Positions 7,777-16,786 of a stretch of DNA of 52,647 nucleotides are shown in pieces. Source of the stretch: CAZJRB01 sp964547995 (GTDB taxonomy: Bacteria > Planctomycetota > Planctomycetia > Pirellulales > Thermoguttaceae); contig CAZJRB010000041.1 of assembly GCA_964547995.1 (NCBI GenBank), positions 1 through 52,647 on the forward strand, written 5' to 3'. The position numbers and the translations under genes are program-made. A model generated the notes under the pieces. The model was not told the DNA's origin and ran no database searches. It worked only from the letters and a program-made list of their open reading frames with translations. Every line of letters begins with the position of its first letter. Positions within the stretch are counted from its first letter, which is position 1.

Positions 7777-9264
7777 ATGCCCTTCCCCGAACACTCGGTG
7801 CCGGATGCCATGAAAGAAGAACTCCTAGCGGCGTTAAGTCCGCACGGGCAGGAACACCTGCTGGCCTTCTGGGACCGCCTCGACGACACCCGGCGACGCT
7901 CGCTGGCCGAACAGATCGAGGCGATCGACTTCGCGATGGTCGACCGGCTCTATGCCCGACGCAACGACCAGCGCGGCATCCACGTGATGGCCGATCGCGC
8001 CGGATCCCCGCCCGCCTTCCGCCTCGACGACGACGCCAACCGCTTCACGGCCGAGCAGGCAATCGAACGCGGCCGGGAGGCGCTGGCCGCAGGCCATGTC
8101 GGCGTCATCCTCGTCGCCGGAGGGCAGGGAACCCGCCTCGGGTACGAACACCCGAAAGGAATGTTCGCGATCGGCCCCGTTTCCGGCCGCTCGCTGTTTC
8201 AAATACACGTCGAAAAAATCCGCGCCGTCGCGAAGCGATACGGCGTCTCCGTGCCTCTCTACCTGATGACCTCGCCGCCCACGCACGACGAAACCGTCGA
8301 GTTCTTCGACAAAAACGACCGCTTCCAATTGCCCGAAGAAGACGTTGTTGTCTTCTGCCAGGGGACCATGCCGGCAATCGACGAAGCGACGGGCAAGATC
8401 CTGCTCGCGGCGCCGTCGCAGATCGCCGTCAGCCCCGACGGACACGGCGGGATGCTCGCCGCGCTCGATCGCAGCGGGGCTCTGGCCGATATCCGCCGAC
8501 GCGGCATCCGGCAACTTTTCTACTTCCAGGTCGACAACCCCCTGGTCGACGTCTGCTCGCCGGAGTTCCTCGGATACCACTTGCTCAGCCGCTCTGAACT
8601 CTCCAGCCAGGTGGTTGCCAAAACGGATCCCAAGGAACGCGTCGGAAACGTCATCGAGGTCGACGGACGGCTTCGCATCATCGAATACAGCGACCTGCCC
8701 GACGACATCGCAAACCGCCGAAACGAGGACGGATCGCTGCAGATCTGGGCGGGCAGCATTGCCGTACACGTCATGGACGTTGCTATGCTCCAGCGAATGG
8801 CCGCCGAAATAGCAGGCACGTCCCGCGTGCCGTCCGCCGGTGTCCTGCCGTTCCATTTCGCCCACAAAAAGGTCGACCACCTCGACGCCGGCGGCAACTT
8901 GATCGAGCCCGAAAAGCCGAACGCGATCAAGTTCGAGCGGCTCATCTTCGACCTGCTTCCCTCGGCCGAAAACGCCATCGTCGTCGAGGTCGATCCGGCA
9001 AGGGGGTTCGCACCGTTGAAAAACGCACCCGGAGCGGAGATCGATACGCCCGAGTGGGTCCGGGCACAGATGATCGCCGAGCACCGCCGCTGGCTCATCG
9101 AGGCCGGGGCCGACGTACCCGACGGCGTGCCCGTCGAAATCTGCCCGCTGTTCGCCACAGGCCCCGATCAGCTTCGCGAGAAAATCGAACCTGGCACCAA
9201 GATAACAGCCCCAACCTATCTCTGCCGAAAACGGGACCCCAGCCCCAAAAACCCTAACACCTAA
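7777..9264 (+). CDS. UTP:sugar-1-phosphate uridylyltransferase (UDPGP family, UDP-GlcNAc pyrophosphorylase-like)
   Basis: 495 residues. The nucleotide-binding signature V-A-G-G-Q-G-T-R-L-G-Y-x-x-P-K-G is at 113-128, the form typical of the UDPGP/UAP1 family rather than GalU. Later come F-Y-F-Q-V-D-N-P-L-V-D, holding the metal/UDP Asp, and F-H-F-A-H-K-K. The reaction is UTP plus a hexose- or HexNAc-1-phosphate giving UDP-sugar and pyrophosphate; UAP1-like size favours HexNAc-1-P. ATG 7777 is used; ATG 7810 is an alternative and neither has a strong ribosome binding site. It neighbours another pyrophosphorylase gene, so the locus likely feeds glycan synthesis. Confidence 0.85.
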   Translation: MPFPEHSVPDAMKEELLAALSPHGQEHLLAFWDRLDDTRRRSLAEQIEAIDFAMVDRLYARRNDQRGIHVMADRAGSPPAFRLDDDANRFTAEQAIERGREALAAGHVGVILVAGGQGTRLGYEHPKGMFAIGPVSGRSLFQIHVEKIRAVAKRYGVSVPLYLMTSPPTHDETVEFFDKNDRFQLPEEDVVVFCQGTMPAIDEATGKILLAAPSQIAVSPDGHGGMLAALDRSGALADIRRRGIRQLFYFQVDNPLVDVCSPEFLGYHLLSRSELSSQVVAKTDPKERVGNVIEVDGRLRIIEYSDLPDDIANRRNEDGSLQIWAGSIAVHVMDVAMLQRMAAEIAGTSRVPSAGVLPFHFAHKKVDHLDAGGNLIEPEKPNAIKFERLIFDLLPSAENAIVVEVDPARGFAPLKNAPGAEIDTPEWVRAQMIAEHRRWLIEAGADVPDGVPVEICPLFATGPDQLREKIEPGTKITAPTYLCRKRDPSPKNPNT

Positions 9265-9569
9265 CCCTCAACGCGGCTTGCGGCCGCAACCAAAGAGATT
9301 GCAAAATGCAAATTGTAAATTGCAAATCGCAAATTGGCTCGACTCCGCGCCGCCGTGGCTCCCCGCAAGAAGAGCTGTCTGCCCTTCGGGGAAGCCAACT
9401 CTCCCACGATTTGGGTCACCCGTCGCGGCTCTTCAATTTTCAATTTTCAATTTGCAGTCTGCAATTTGCAATTCCTTCGCTAAGCTGCTTCACGGCAATG
9501 AGCTGCGCCGAACATGCGCGCACGGTGCGAAGAAGTTATGCCGTAAGACCCTAACCCCTGAACCCGAAC
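9265..9569. repeat. Gene-free AT-rich inverted repeat region
   Basis: About 300 bp without a gene. Arms built from degenerate TTGCAAAT/AAATTGCA units lie at 9299-9336 and, inverted, at 9432-9473, so a long imperfect hairpin is possible. Flanks carry 'CCCTAAC'-type strings (9249-9269, 9547-9565) that recur at 23268-23329. The arm units are too degenerate for CRISPR. Nothing else was recognised. Confidence 0.6.
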
Positions 9570-10658
9570 ATGCTCCACGCCGTCATCATGGCCGGCGGAA
9601 CCGGCACCCGTTTCTGGCCCGAAAGCCGCGCCGACCGGCCGAAACAACTGTTGACCATGGTCGGCGGCCGGAGCATGGTCCGCGCAACCGTCGAGCGACT
9701 CGGCGATCTGGTCCCGCCCGATCGGGTCGTGATAGCCACCACCGCCCTGCTGGCCGAAAAGATTGCCGCCGAGTTGCCGGGGCTTCCGCCCGGCTCGATC
9801 CTCGCCGAGCCGTGCAAGCGGGACACGGCTCCCTGCATCGGCCTGGCCGCTTTCTATTGCAGCCGAAACGACCCCGACGCCACGATGGCCGTCATGCCGG
9901 CCGACCACGTCATCTCGCCCGACGAAACGTTCCGGGCGGCGATTCGTTTCGCGGCCGAACTGGTCGAACAGCAACCCGAGCGGATCGTCACCTTCGGCAT
10001 CCGCCCGACGTATCCGGCCGAGTCGTTCGGCTACATCGAACGGGCGGAGGCGATCGCGCCGCGCGACCCGTCGCCCCCGGCCGCGGCCTATCGCGTCGAA
10101 CAGTTCCGCGAGAAGCCCGACGCCGCGACCGCCGCCGAGTATCTCGACCGGGGGACGTTCTACTGGAACTCCGGCATCTTCGTCTGGAAGGCCCGCACCA
10201 TTCTCGATGCCCTTGAAAAACATCAACCGGAAATGTACGGCCGCCTCCGCCGCATCGCCGAGGTGGCCGGCACGCCTGAGGCCCGGGAAGTCCTCGTCCG
10301 TGAATTCACGGCCATCGAAGGCGTCTCGATCGACTACGCGGTCATGGAACACGCGACCGACGTCGTGATGGTCGAGGCCCCGTTCGACTGGGACGACCTC
10401 GGAAGCTGGCAATCGCTCGCCCGGCTGCTGGGCGCCGACCCCGACGGCAACACGGTCGCCGCAAAGCATCTCGGCCTCGACACCGCCGGCACGATCATCC
10501 GCAGCGGGGACGACCATCTGATCGTCACCCTCGGCCTCAACAACCTCATCATCGTCCACACCCCCGACGCCACGCTGGTTGCCAGCAAGCACGACGAGGA
10601 ATCGATCCGCAAGATCGTCAAGCTGCTCGAAGAAAAGGGGTGGACTGAATATCTGTAG
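9570..10658 (+). CDS. manC: Mannose-1-phosphate guanylyltransferase
   Basis: 362 residues: the nucleotidyltransferase domain of the ManC/RfbM type without the C-terminal isomerase domain of bifunctional enzymes. The signature M-A-G-G-T-G-T-R-F-W-P-x-S-R is at 7-20, followed by P-K-Q-L-L; later come M-P-A-D-H-V-I, F-x-E-K-P, Y-W-N-S-G-I-F-V-W and F-D-W-D-D-L-G-S-W, all typical. It makes GDP-mannose from GTP and mannose-1-phosphate in the cytoplasm, for glycan building. The stop codon (10656-10658) lies inside the left arm of a hairpin shared with the convergent DUF4340 gene. Confidence 0.92.
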   Translation: MLHAVIMAGGTGTRFWPESRADRPKQLLTMVGGRSMVRATVERLGDLVPPDRVVIATTALLAEKIAAELPGLPPGSILAEPCKRDTAPCIGLAAFYCSRNDPDATMAVMPADHVISPDETFRAAIRFAAELVEQQPERIVTFGIRPTYPAESFGYIERAEAIAPRDPSPPAAAYRVEQFREKPDAATAAEYLDRGTFYWNSGIFVWKARTILDALEKHQPEMYGRLRRIAEVAGTPEAREVLVREFTAIEGVSIDYAVMEHATDVVMVEAPFDWDDLGSWQSLARLLGADPDGNTVAAKHLGLDTAGTIIRSGDDHLIVTLGLNNLIIVHTPDATLVASKHDEESIRKIVKLLEEKGWTEYL

Positions 10659-10739
10659 GGCGGGTGTTTACACCCACGCGGACAATTTGCACCAGAGACA
10701 TCACCACGCCATCTGCGCGGGTGCAAGTCCCCACCCTAC
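10655..10739. repeat. GTAGGG-bounded inverted repeat between convergent genes
   Basis: Arms at about 10655-10680 and 10715-10739 (GTAGGGCGGGTG... against ...CCCCACCCTAC), imperfect. It covers the manC stop and reaches the last codon of the opposing gene, so it may terminate both. Confidence 0.7.
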
Positions 10740-12334
10740 TTCTTCGGTTCGTCTTTGGGCGGCTTCGGCACCGCCGGATGGCCGCCGGGAAGGAAGGGGG
10801 CGGGGAGGCCATGGCCGTGATCGTGGGCCCCGGCTTCGTCTTCCTTCGGTTCTTCTTTCTTCTTGAAGATATCGCTTGGGCTGAGATGGATCTTCTGGAA
10901 GACGTCGTCGGAGATGATGAAGTACCAATCGGCGAACCGGGCGTTGAGTTCCTTGGCTCGCTCTTTGCCCGTCTTGATCGTTTCGTCGTAGGTGTCCTGC
11001 TTTCGCTGGTTTGCCGTTTTGATGCGTTCGATCTCCGCTTCTTCCTTTTTCTTTTCGTCTTCCGACTTTTCGGCCTCGTCACCCTCGGGCTTCGGTCGGG
11101 CCTCGGGGGGGATTTCGAACTGCGGCTGGGGGATTGCGTCGGGATTGAATCCCGCCGTGACGAACAGGAACCGGTTCAGCCCGAGCGCGCCCGCCTCGTC
11201 TTCTTCCTCTTCATCCGTGCGGGGCTTCGACCCGATAGCAATGCTCCCAAAGCGGAGGACATACTCGACCCCGTCTTTCATCCGGCACCGAATCTCACCC
11301 TGGTCGGAAAAGACTTCGACACGTCCGCCGTACTCGGCAACGTAAAACCCGCGTTCTTCCAGGGCCCTTCGGGCCTCACGGTTCTTCGAGAGATTCTCGT
11401 CGGCCTTCAGATCGGCGCTGAGTCCCTCGGGTTTGCGCTGGACGTCGACGATTTCCAGGTCGTCGAGCGCGCCTTTTGCCTTGGTGAGCCTGTCCGTGTT
11501 CAGTTCCATGCCCTCGGGCATTTTTTCGTCGGTCAACTGGCCGGCCGGCGTAAGGACCATGTTCTTTACGAGCTTCCAGCTTGGATCGCCGGCCTCGTCG
11601 TACTCCACCGTGACGTCGCCCCGGAACTCGAGGGCGCCTCGCTCCGGCACAACGCCGTAGTCGCGGAACCAGAGCTGCTTGATGTCCAAGGTGTTGATCT
11701 TCAGCAGGTCGGGTTCGATCCATTCGTTGAACTTTGTGGTCAGCTTCTTGGTGTCCAAGGCCACAACGTAGACGGGGTCTTCGCCGGTGACCCGGACATA
11801 GTGGAGTTCCTCTTCTTCCCTAATGGGGTTGGGCCTCTCGGGGACTTTCTTGCCGACGATCAACGACAAAAGAGTCTTGGCGTTCTTGTCTTTCATGGTA
11901 ATGCGGTCGCCGACGCCGGTGGCCCCGCTCTTGAGCAGGTCGGGATCGGGATCGATCACGCCATAGGTTTCGTGCTGAGCCGGATCCTTGCTCGCGATCT
12001 CGAGCACGGTCAAGTCCATCAACGAAGTAGCCGCTTCGGCAAGCTGGCGTTGGGCGTCGGCCGGATAGTCGTCGTGCGAGGGGATCGACCAGATCGCCTT
12101 GCCGTCGACGTCGGTCTTGGCCACCTCGAAGGTCCGGCGATCGGCGCTGTCCTCGTCGAACTCGATGATCTCGATGCTGGTGGCGGCCTCCGGGTCCTTG
12201 AAATCGGGGAAGAGCGGATTGTTCAATTTGGCGTTGACGACGGATTCCGGCGGGCGCGGCGCCGTGAGCCAAACCACCAACGCAATCACCGCGGCCACGC
12301 CGAAAAACACGGCGGTCTTGGCATTCTCGTTCAT
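10736..12334 (-). CDS. DUF4340 protein of a Gld-like ABC export system
   Basis: 532 residues. One N-terminal membrane helix (about 8-26) is followed by a large periplasmic part with the DUF4340 pattern (repeated W-x-I / Y-V-R-V-T-G-E-D-x-V-Y-V-V strands). The C-terminal third is rich in Glu/Lys with likely coiled coil, then a His/Gly/Pro tail (A-H-D-H-G-H-G-L-P). ATG 12334 has AGGAGG 8 nt upstream. It is the third gene of an operon with the fused permease-GldG gene (65-bp gap) and the ATPase. DUF4340 proteins regularly accompany GldA/F/G-like transporters, where they are thought to act on the outer face of the membrane; the cargo is unknown. Confidence 0.85.
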   Translation of the reverse strand: MNENAKTAVFFGVAAVIALVVWLTAPRPPESVVNAKLNNPLFPDFKDPEAATSIEIIEFDEDSADRRTFEVAKTDVDGKAIWSIPSHDDYPADAQRQLAEAATSLMDLTVLEIASKDPAQHETYGVIDPDPDLLKSGATGVGDRITMKDKNAKTLLSLIVGKKVPERPNPIREEEELHYVRVTGEDPVYVVALDTKKLTTKFNEWIEPDLLKINTLDIKQLWFRDYGVVPERGALEFRGDVTVEYDEAGDPSWKLVKNMVLTPAGQLTDEKMPEGMELNTDRLTKAKGALDDLEIVDVQRKPEGLSADLKADENLSKNREARRALEERGFYVAEYGGRVEVFSDQGEIRCRMKDGVEYVLRFGSIAIGSKPRTDEEEEDEAGALGLNRFLFVTAGFNPDAIPQPQFEIPPEARPKPEGDEAEKSEDEKKKEEAEIERIKTANQRKQDTYDETIKTGKERAKELNARFADWYFIISDDVFQKIHLSPSDIFKKKEEPKEDEAGAHDHGHGLPAPFLPGGHPAVPKPPKDEPKK

Positions 12335-12399
12335 CCCGGGTTTCCTCCTGTGCGGCTGTTTATCTGGTTGATCGATTTTGTGTCTTCTCAGACGGTGTG

Positions 12400-15300
12400 T
12401 TATCGCAGTCGGCTGCTGGAAACGCCCTCTCGCTCCCGGAGACGGCGCGTGATGAAGACACCCAGCGCCACCAGCAGCGGCGGGATCGGCGGCAACACTA
12501 CCGCCCAGAACTTGTACCAGTCCTGGGCGCGGCGGATCTCCAAGTTGAGCTTGGTTTCGATTCGTTCAAGTTCCTCGTCGCGTTTTCGTTCGAGCTTTTC
12601 TCGCTGAACCGCCAGGCGCCGGTTCCCGTTCAGTTCGGCGAGCAGTTTCTCGACAGCCTCCGTCCTCCGATCGCGGCCCTTGCGGTTTTCGATCTCCTCG
12701 ATTTTCTCGTTGAGCTTCTTCTGCTCTTCTTCTTGGCCCTCCTCAAACTCCTCGTTGCACTCCTCGCGCGCCTTCGTCGCTTCTTCCGTGGCCTCCCTCG
12801 TCACTCTCTCGATACCGGTGAGCGTGCGGTGCTTGGGGCGCCGCTTGCGGATTTCGAGGAACCGCTCCTCCTCGGCCAGGGCGTCGAGAACGTTCAGCAC
12901 GAAAGTGACGTTGTCGAAGTTCAGATCGATACCGGCTTCGCGGACCGGTCCCTGCTCGCGGAGCAGGAAGAAGCCGGGCGAGAGCATGTCGAGGTCGGCC
13001 ACCAGGACGACGTTGATCTCGACTTCCTCCGGCTTGGTTTCCTTTGCCTCTTCGGCGGGTTCTTCCGTCCTCGGAAGGTCCCCGGCGTGCTCGTCCGCCA
13101 CGGTTTTCGGGGCTTCGTGCGCGCCGTCAGAATGATCGTGCTCGTGCTCGTGCTCATCCTCGTGCCCGGCCGGGGGGGCGTCTGATTCGGGTTCCACCGG
13201 AGCATCCTCGTCGGCGGTTTCCGCCGGTCCATCCTTGGGAGCGTCTTTCTTCGTGTCGTTTTCCGGGGCGGCATCTGCCTCAGCGGCGCCGGAATCGTCC
13301 TTCGTCGCTGCGTCGTCGCCGGCGGTTTCAACTTTGTCGGGTTCCGGCGGGTCGTCAGCGGCAGTCGTGGCTTCGTTCGTCTCAGCGGGAGCGGCGGCAT
13401 CATCGTCCGCCATCAACTGGTCCGGCTTGATCCTGCCGCGGATGTGCACCGCCAAGACGTACTCTTTGTTCGTTGTCTTTTGTTTGCGGTCGGGTGCGAA
13501 CGAGACGCTCTCGCCCCTCATCGACCGCTGCATCAGGTCGCCGTAAGCGATGGTGCCCGTTTTCGGCCCCGTGATCAGCAGGGGCGTTACCTCCAGTTCC
13601 GTGTTGCCCTCGCGGATGGAGCCGGGGTAGGGCAAAAGCATGTGCTGCAATTTGGAGCTGATGGGATCTTCCTCGTTGAACGGTTGATCGGCCCCGGAGC
13701 CTTTGTCGACGAAGACGAACTCGTTGGGCCAGAGGGTGGCTTTCTTGATGGGGTTGTAGTCCTGCCAGATGATTTCATCGGGCTTGAACTTGACGCCCAG
13801 AATCCGCCAGAGCCTGGCGATGTCGCCTTTGGGCGGCGGCGGCTGCCGCCCGCCGAACATACCCATCGGCCCCATCGAGGGGGCGTGCCGTGGGGTGCTC
13901 GTGCCCGGAATGGGCGGGGCAGCGCCCGAAAGCTGGGGAAACGGAAGCGGGTCCTCGAAAATCGCCGTCGGCTGCCCGCTCTCGATCGCGGCAATGAAAT
14001 GATCCATTTCCTGCGGGCCCAGCGACGACGGCTGCACCGCCAGAAGCACATCGTACTTCTCCGTGATCGGCTCGGTCGGATCGACCCGCACCACTTCGTA
14101 CTGCTTCTTCAACTCCTCGATGATCGGCCAATCGGAAGTGACCGACATGGTTTGCATGTTGAACCGGCCGAAGATTGTGGCATCGGTCGCGAGCACGCCG
14201 ACGCGTTTGCGCTCCTTCTGGCAGACGGTGGCCAGCGAGCGGGCCAACTCGTATTCAACGGGAATTCCGCGATTGATGAAGGGGACGATCACCTTTTGGA
14301 GCCCGGACGACATGGCCACGCCCATGAAAACCGCGTCGACCGACGTGGTCCCGCGTTTCATCGTCGGGATCTGCTGGGGTTCGATGCCGTATCGTTTCTC
14401 GGCCCTCGCGGCCATGTCCGTAAACGGCTCGGTTTCGCGGATCTGCACCTGGACCTTGTTCCCGCCGTAGGCTTTCAGCGTCCGCAGCATGGTCATCAGG
14501 TTCAGCTTGGTTTCGACGTACGAGTCGGGCACGTTGCGGCTGATGAATGCCTCGATCCGGACGGGGCGCTCGATCTTCAGCTCCTTCAGCAGCTTTCGCG
14601 TGTCGGGCGACAGCGAGCTGAGTTTCTCCCTGGTCATGTCGAGTTGCGGGTTGTAGCGGCTGAAGATCACTACCAGCCCCACCGCGATCAACGCCAGGAG
14701 TATCGCCCGCGTGGTGTAATGGACTGCCATCACGGCGCCGTCCCTTCCCGAATACCAATGCCGGCGGCCGATCAGCACCATGCTCAAGTACAGCATGACG
14801 AGGACGATCGTCAGGAAGTAGGCGACGCCGGCAAGGCTGACCACGCCACGGCCGAAATCGGCGAATAGTCCGCTTATGCTGTATTCCTTGACCACGGCGG
14901 CGATCTTGTCGCCGAGGATCACGTCGGCCTTGGCGGCGAACACCAGCGGTGCATTGAAAAGACCCCCCAACAGAAACGCAATCGTGATGTTGCTCGTCAA
15001 GAAAGAGGCCACCATGCCGATCGACAGCATGGCAAGCCCGATCAGCCAGTAGCCGAAATACGTCGCCAGGAACAGGCCCAAATCGGGATTCCCCAATGTC
15101 TTCAGAACGATGAAATTGCAGACCAGCGAAAACAGCAGAGACACCGTGTAGATTGCCACGGCGGCCAGATACTTCCCCAGCACGATGTCGCCGTCGCCGG
15201 CCGGAATCGTCAACAGCAGCTCATCGGTCCCCTGCCGCCGTTCATCGGCCCAGATGCTCATTGTAATGGCTGGAATGAAAAATAGCATGATAAAGGGAAA

Positions 15301-15474
15301 ATACTTGTCGAGCTGGTTCAGATTGCACAGGTTGGCATTGAAGAACTCGTTGGGCCAGAATGCTCCCAGCGAACTGAAAAGGACAAACCCGCAGATGAAC
15401 AGGTAGCCCGTCGGGTTGGTGAAGTAGCTGAGGAAGTTCCGCTTGAACACCGCAAACAACACGTTCATGCTCAT
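12400..15474 (-). CDS. ABC-2 permease fused to a GldG-like auxiliary domain
   Basis: About 1024 residues from ATG 15474 (M-S-M-N-V-L). Residues 1-245 are an ABC-2 permease of GldF type with six helices and the motif W-A-D-E-R-R-Q-G-T-D-E-L-L-L-T-I-P. A seventh helix near 255 then leads into L-D-M-T-R-E-K-L-S-S-L-S-P-D-T-R-K-L-L, the classic start of GldG-like proteins (ABC_transp_aux). A long periplasmic part follows. It is interrupted by an acidic low-complexity stretch ending in a Glu/His/Asp run (D-E-H-E-H-E-H-D-H), then a charged coiled coil, and the chain ends in a last helix (W-A-V-V-L-P-P-I-P-P-L-L-V-A-L). GldF and GldG are separate genes in Bacteroidetes; here one reading frame encodes both. 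It lies between its ATPase and the DUF4340 gene. Confidence 0.88.
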   Translation of the reverse strand: MSMNVLFAVFKRNFLSYFTNPTGYLFICGFVLFSSLGAFWPNEFFNANLCNLNQLDKYFPFIMLFFIPAITMSIWADERRQGTDELLLTIPAGDGDIVLGKYLAAVAIYTVSLLFSLVCNFIVLKTLGNPDLGLFLATYFGYWLIGLAMLSIGMVASFLTSNITIAFLLGGLFNAPLVFAAKADVILGDKIAAVVKEYSISGLFADFGRGVVSLAGVAYFLTIVLVMLYLSMVLIGRRHWYSGRDGAVMAVHYTTRAILLALIAVGLVVIFSRYNPQLDMTREKLSSLSPDTRKLLKELKIERPVRIEAFISRNVPDSYVETKLNLMTMLRTLKAYGGNKVQVQIRETEPFTDMAARAEKRYGIEPQQIPTMKRGTTSVDAVFMGVAMSSGLQKVIVPFINRGIPVEYELARSLATVCQKERKRVGVLATDATIFGRFNMQTMSVTSDWPIIEELKKQYEVVRVDPTEPITEKYDVLLAVQPSSLGPQEMDHFIAAIESGQPTAIFEDPLPFPQLSGAAPPIPGTSTPRHAPSMGPMGMFGGRQPPPPKGDIARLWRILGVKFKPDEIIWQDYNPIKKATLWPNEFVFVDKGSGADQPFNEEDPISSKLQHMLLPYPGSIREGNTELEVTPLLITGPKTGTIAYGDLMQRSMRGESVSFAPDRKQKTTNKEYVLAVHIRGRIKPDQLMADDDAAAPAETNEATTAADDPPEPDKVETAGDDAATKDDSGAAEADAAPENDTKKDAPKDGPAETADEDAPVEPESDAPPAGHEDEHEHEHDHSDGAHEAPKTVADEHAGDLPRTEEPAEEAKETKPEEVEINVVLVADLDMLSPGFFLLREQGPVREAGIDLNFDNVTFVLNVLDALAEEERFLEIRKRRPKHRTLTGIERVTREATEEATKAREECNEEFEEGQEEEQKKLNEKIEEIENRKGRDRRTEAVEKLLAELNGNRRLAVQREKLERKRDEELERIETKLNLEIRRAQDWYKFWAVVLPPIPPLLVALGVFITRRLREREGVSSSRLR

Positions 15475-15578
15475 GACTGCTACCGAATTTGAGATCCTGG
15501 TTGTTGGTTGTGGGCAACAATATATTTTCCCGCGAGCGGCTCGCAACGGTCGCCGCCCGAGGATTTGTCTCGGGTTGC

Positions 15579-16382
15579 TCAGCGAGTCGACGTCAACTCG
15601 CGGAAATGTATGTCCAGCGGCTTGCCGTCGGCCATCAGGCCTTTGATCGTGCCGTCGTAGATCAGTTTTGCCTCGTCGATGAACAGAACCCGCGAGGCCA
15701 TGGCCTCGACTTCCTGTAAAATGTGCGTGGAAAGCAGGATGGTCTTCTTCTTGCCGAGACGGCGGATCGTCTCGCGGACTTCGTGGATCTGGTTGGGGTC
15801 CAACCCGGCCGTCGGTTCGTCCATGATCAGCACGTCGGGTTCGTGTAAGAGCACCTGGGCCATTCCCACCCGCTGGCAGTAACCTCGCGACAGCTTCCCG
15901 ATCGGTTTGCCGATCACGCTCTCCAGCGCGCACAACTCGACGACCTCGTGGATCCGCTCGCGTTTGCGCACGCCGTCCAGCCCCCGGGCGCTCGCGAAGA
16001 AGTTGAGCAAGCCGCGCGGCGTCATGTCGGGGTAGAGGGGGCCGTTCTCGGGCAGGTAGCCCAACCGGGCCGAGCCGGCCAGCCGGTCGGTTGCCATGTC
16101 GTGGCCGGCGATCAGGGCCTGTCCCTCTGACGGGGCAAGGTAGCCGGTCAGAAGCCGCATCGTGGTGCTCTTGCCAGCCCCGTTGGGACCCAGAAAAGCC
16201 GTGACCTGCCCTTGAGGGATCTCGAACGTCACGTCCCGGACCGCCGCAAAGGAACCGAAAAACTTCGACAACCCCCGGGCCTCGATCATTACGGGGCGTT
16301 CGGGTTGCCTACTGGGAGAAGATGACTGGGTGCTCTCGGGTGGATTGCTGGGCGACTGGTCGTCGTTGGGCTGATTGCTCAT
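15579..16382 (-). CDS. ABC transporter ATP-binding protein (GldA-like)
   Basis: 267 residues. Walker A G-P-N-G-A-G-K-S is at 65-72, the signature motif L-S-R-G-Y-C-Q at 164-170, Walker B V-L-I-M-D-E-P at 184-190, followed by the D-loop and the switch His (S-T-H-I-L). The first 30 residues are a Ser/Pro/Gln-rich extension. It energises the fused permease encoded 104 bp downstream. It is the first gene of the minus-strand operon, so the promoter should lie in 16383-16500. Homologues drive gliding-type or copper/NosY-type ABC-2 export; the substrate is not readable. Confidence 0.92.
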   Translation of the reverse strand: MSNQPNDDQSPSNPPESTQSSSPSRQPERPVMIEARGLSKFFGSFAAVRDVTFEIPQGQVTAFLGPNGAGKSTTMRLLTGYLAPSEGQALIAGHDMATDRLAGSARLGYLPENGPLYPDMTPRGLLNFFASARGLDGVRKRERIHEVVELCALESVIGKPIGKLSRGYCQRVGMAQVLLHEPDVLIMDEPTAGLDPNQIHEVRETIRRLGKKKTILLSTHILQEVEAMASRVLFIDEAKLIYDGTIKGLMADGKPLDIHFRELTSTR

Positions 16383-16786
16383 CGTGGGTCACTCCGGAGT
16401 GCGTAAGAGCCGGCCTCGCAGGAAGCCGGAATGTCCAACTGTCCCGAATGGAACTAAGAATTATAGTCAATAAACCTTGGGACGCCATAGGGAGAAATGG
16501 GCCGCGCGTGGCAGCGGAAAGGTGGCAGCAGTCGGTTTCAAGCTTGACAAGGCGGCCGGTCGTCCTCCCGCAATAACTCTACAGGGGGGGGTGCTTCGTG
16601 ATGAAGGCAGTTCTCAGAAGGAAGTTACCGCCGACGCAGGAATCTTGTCTGGCCCACCCCCGTTGACTTCGTCCACTTTGGCGGAAGATATTCCTCGTGG
16701 CCTTCATCACAGGAGCTTGTGATCCACCCCCCATTCGGATAGGATAGAAGCATCTTGTCGAACTGGCCCGAAAAGGAAAAGTAATC
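16383..16786. other. Gene-free divergent promoter region with a long inverted repeat
   Basis: About 400 bp between the ABC operon (minus) and a secreted protein gene (plus). Perfect 11-nt arms GTGATGAAGGC (16598-16608) and its complement (16700-16710) sit inside outer G-run/C-run arms (about 16585-16592 and 16724-16732). AT-rich DNA at 16450-16475 is a likely promoter zone for the ABC operon. No gene seen. Confidence 0.5.

Noticed and set aside
9299..9473. Possible CRISPR array
   Set aside because: Units are short, unequal and AT-rich, without constant repeats and unique spacers, and no cas gene is in the window.
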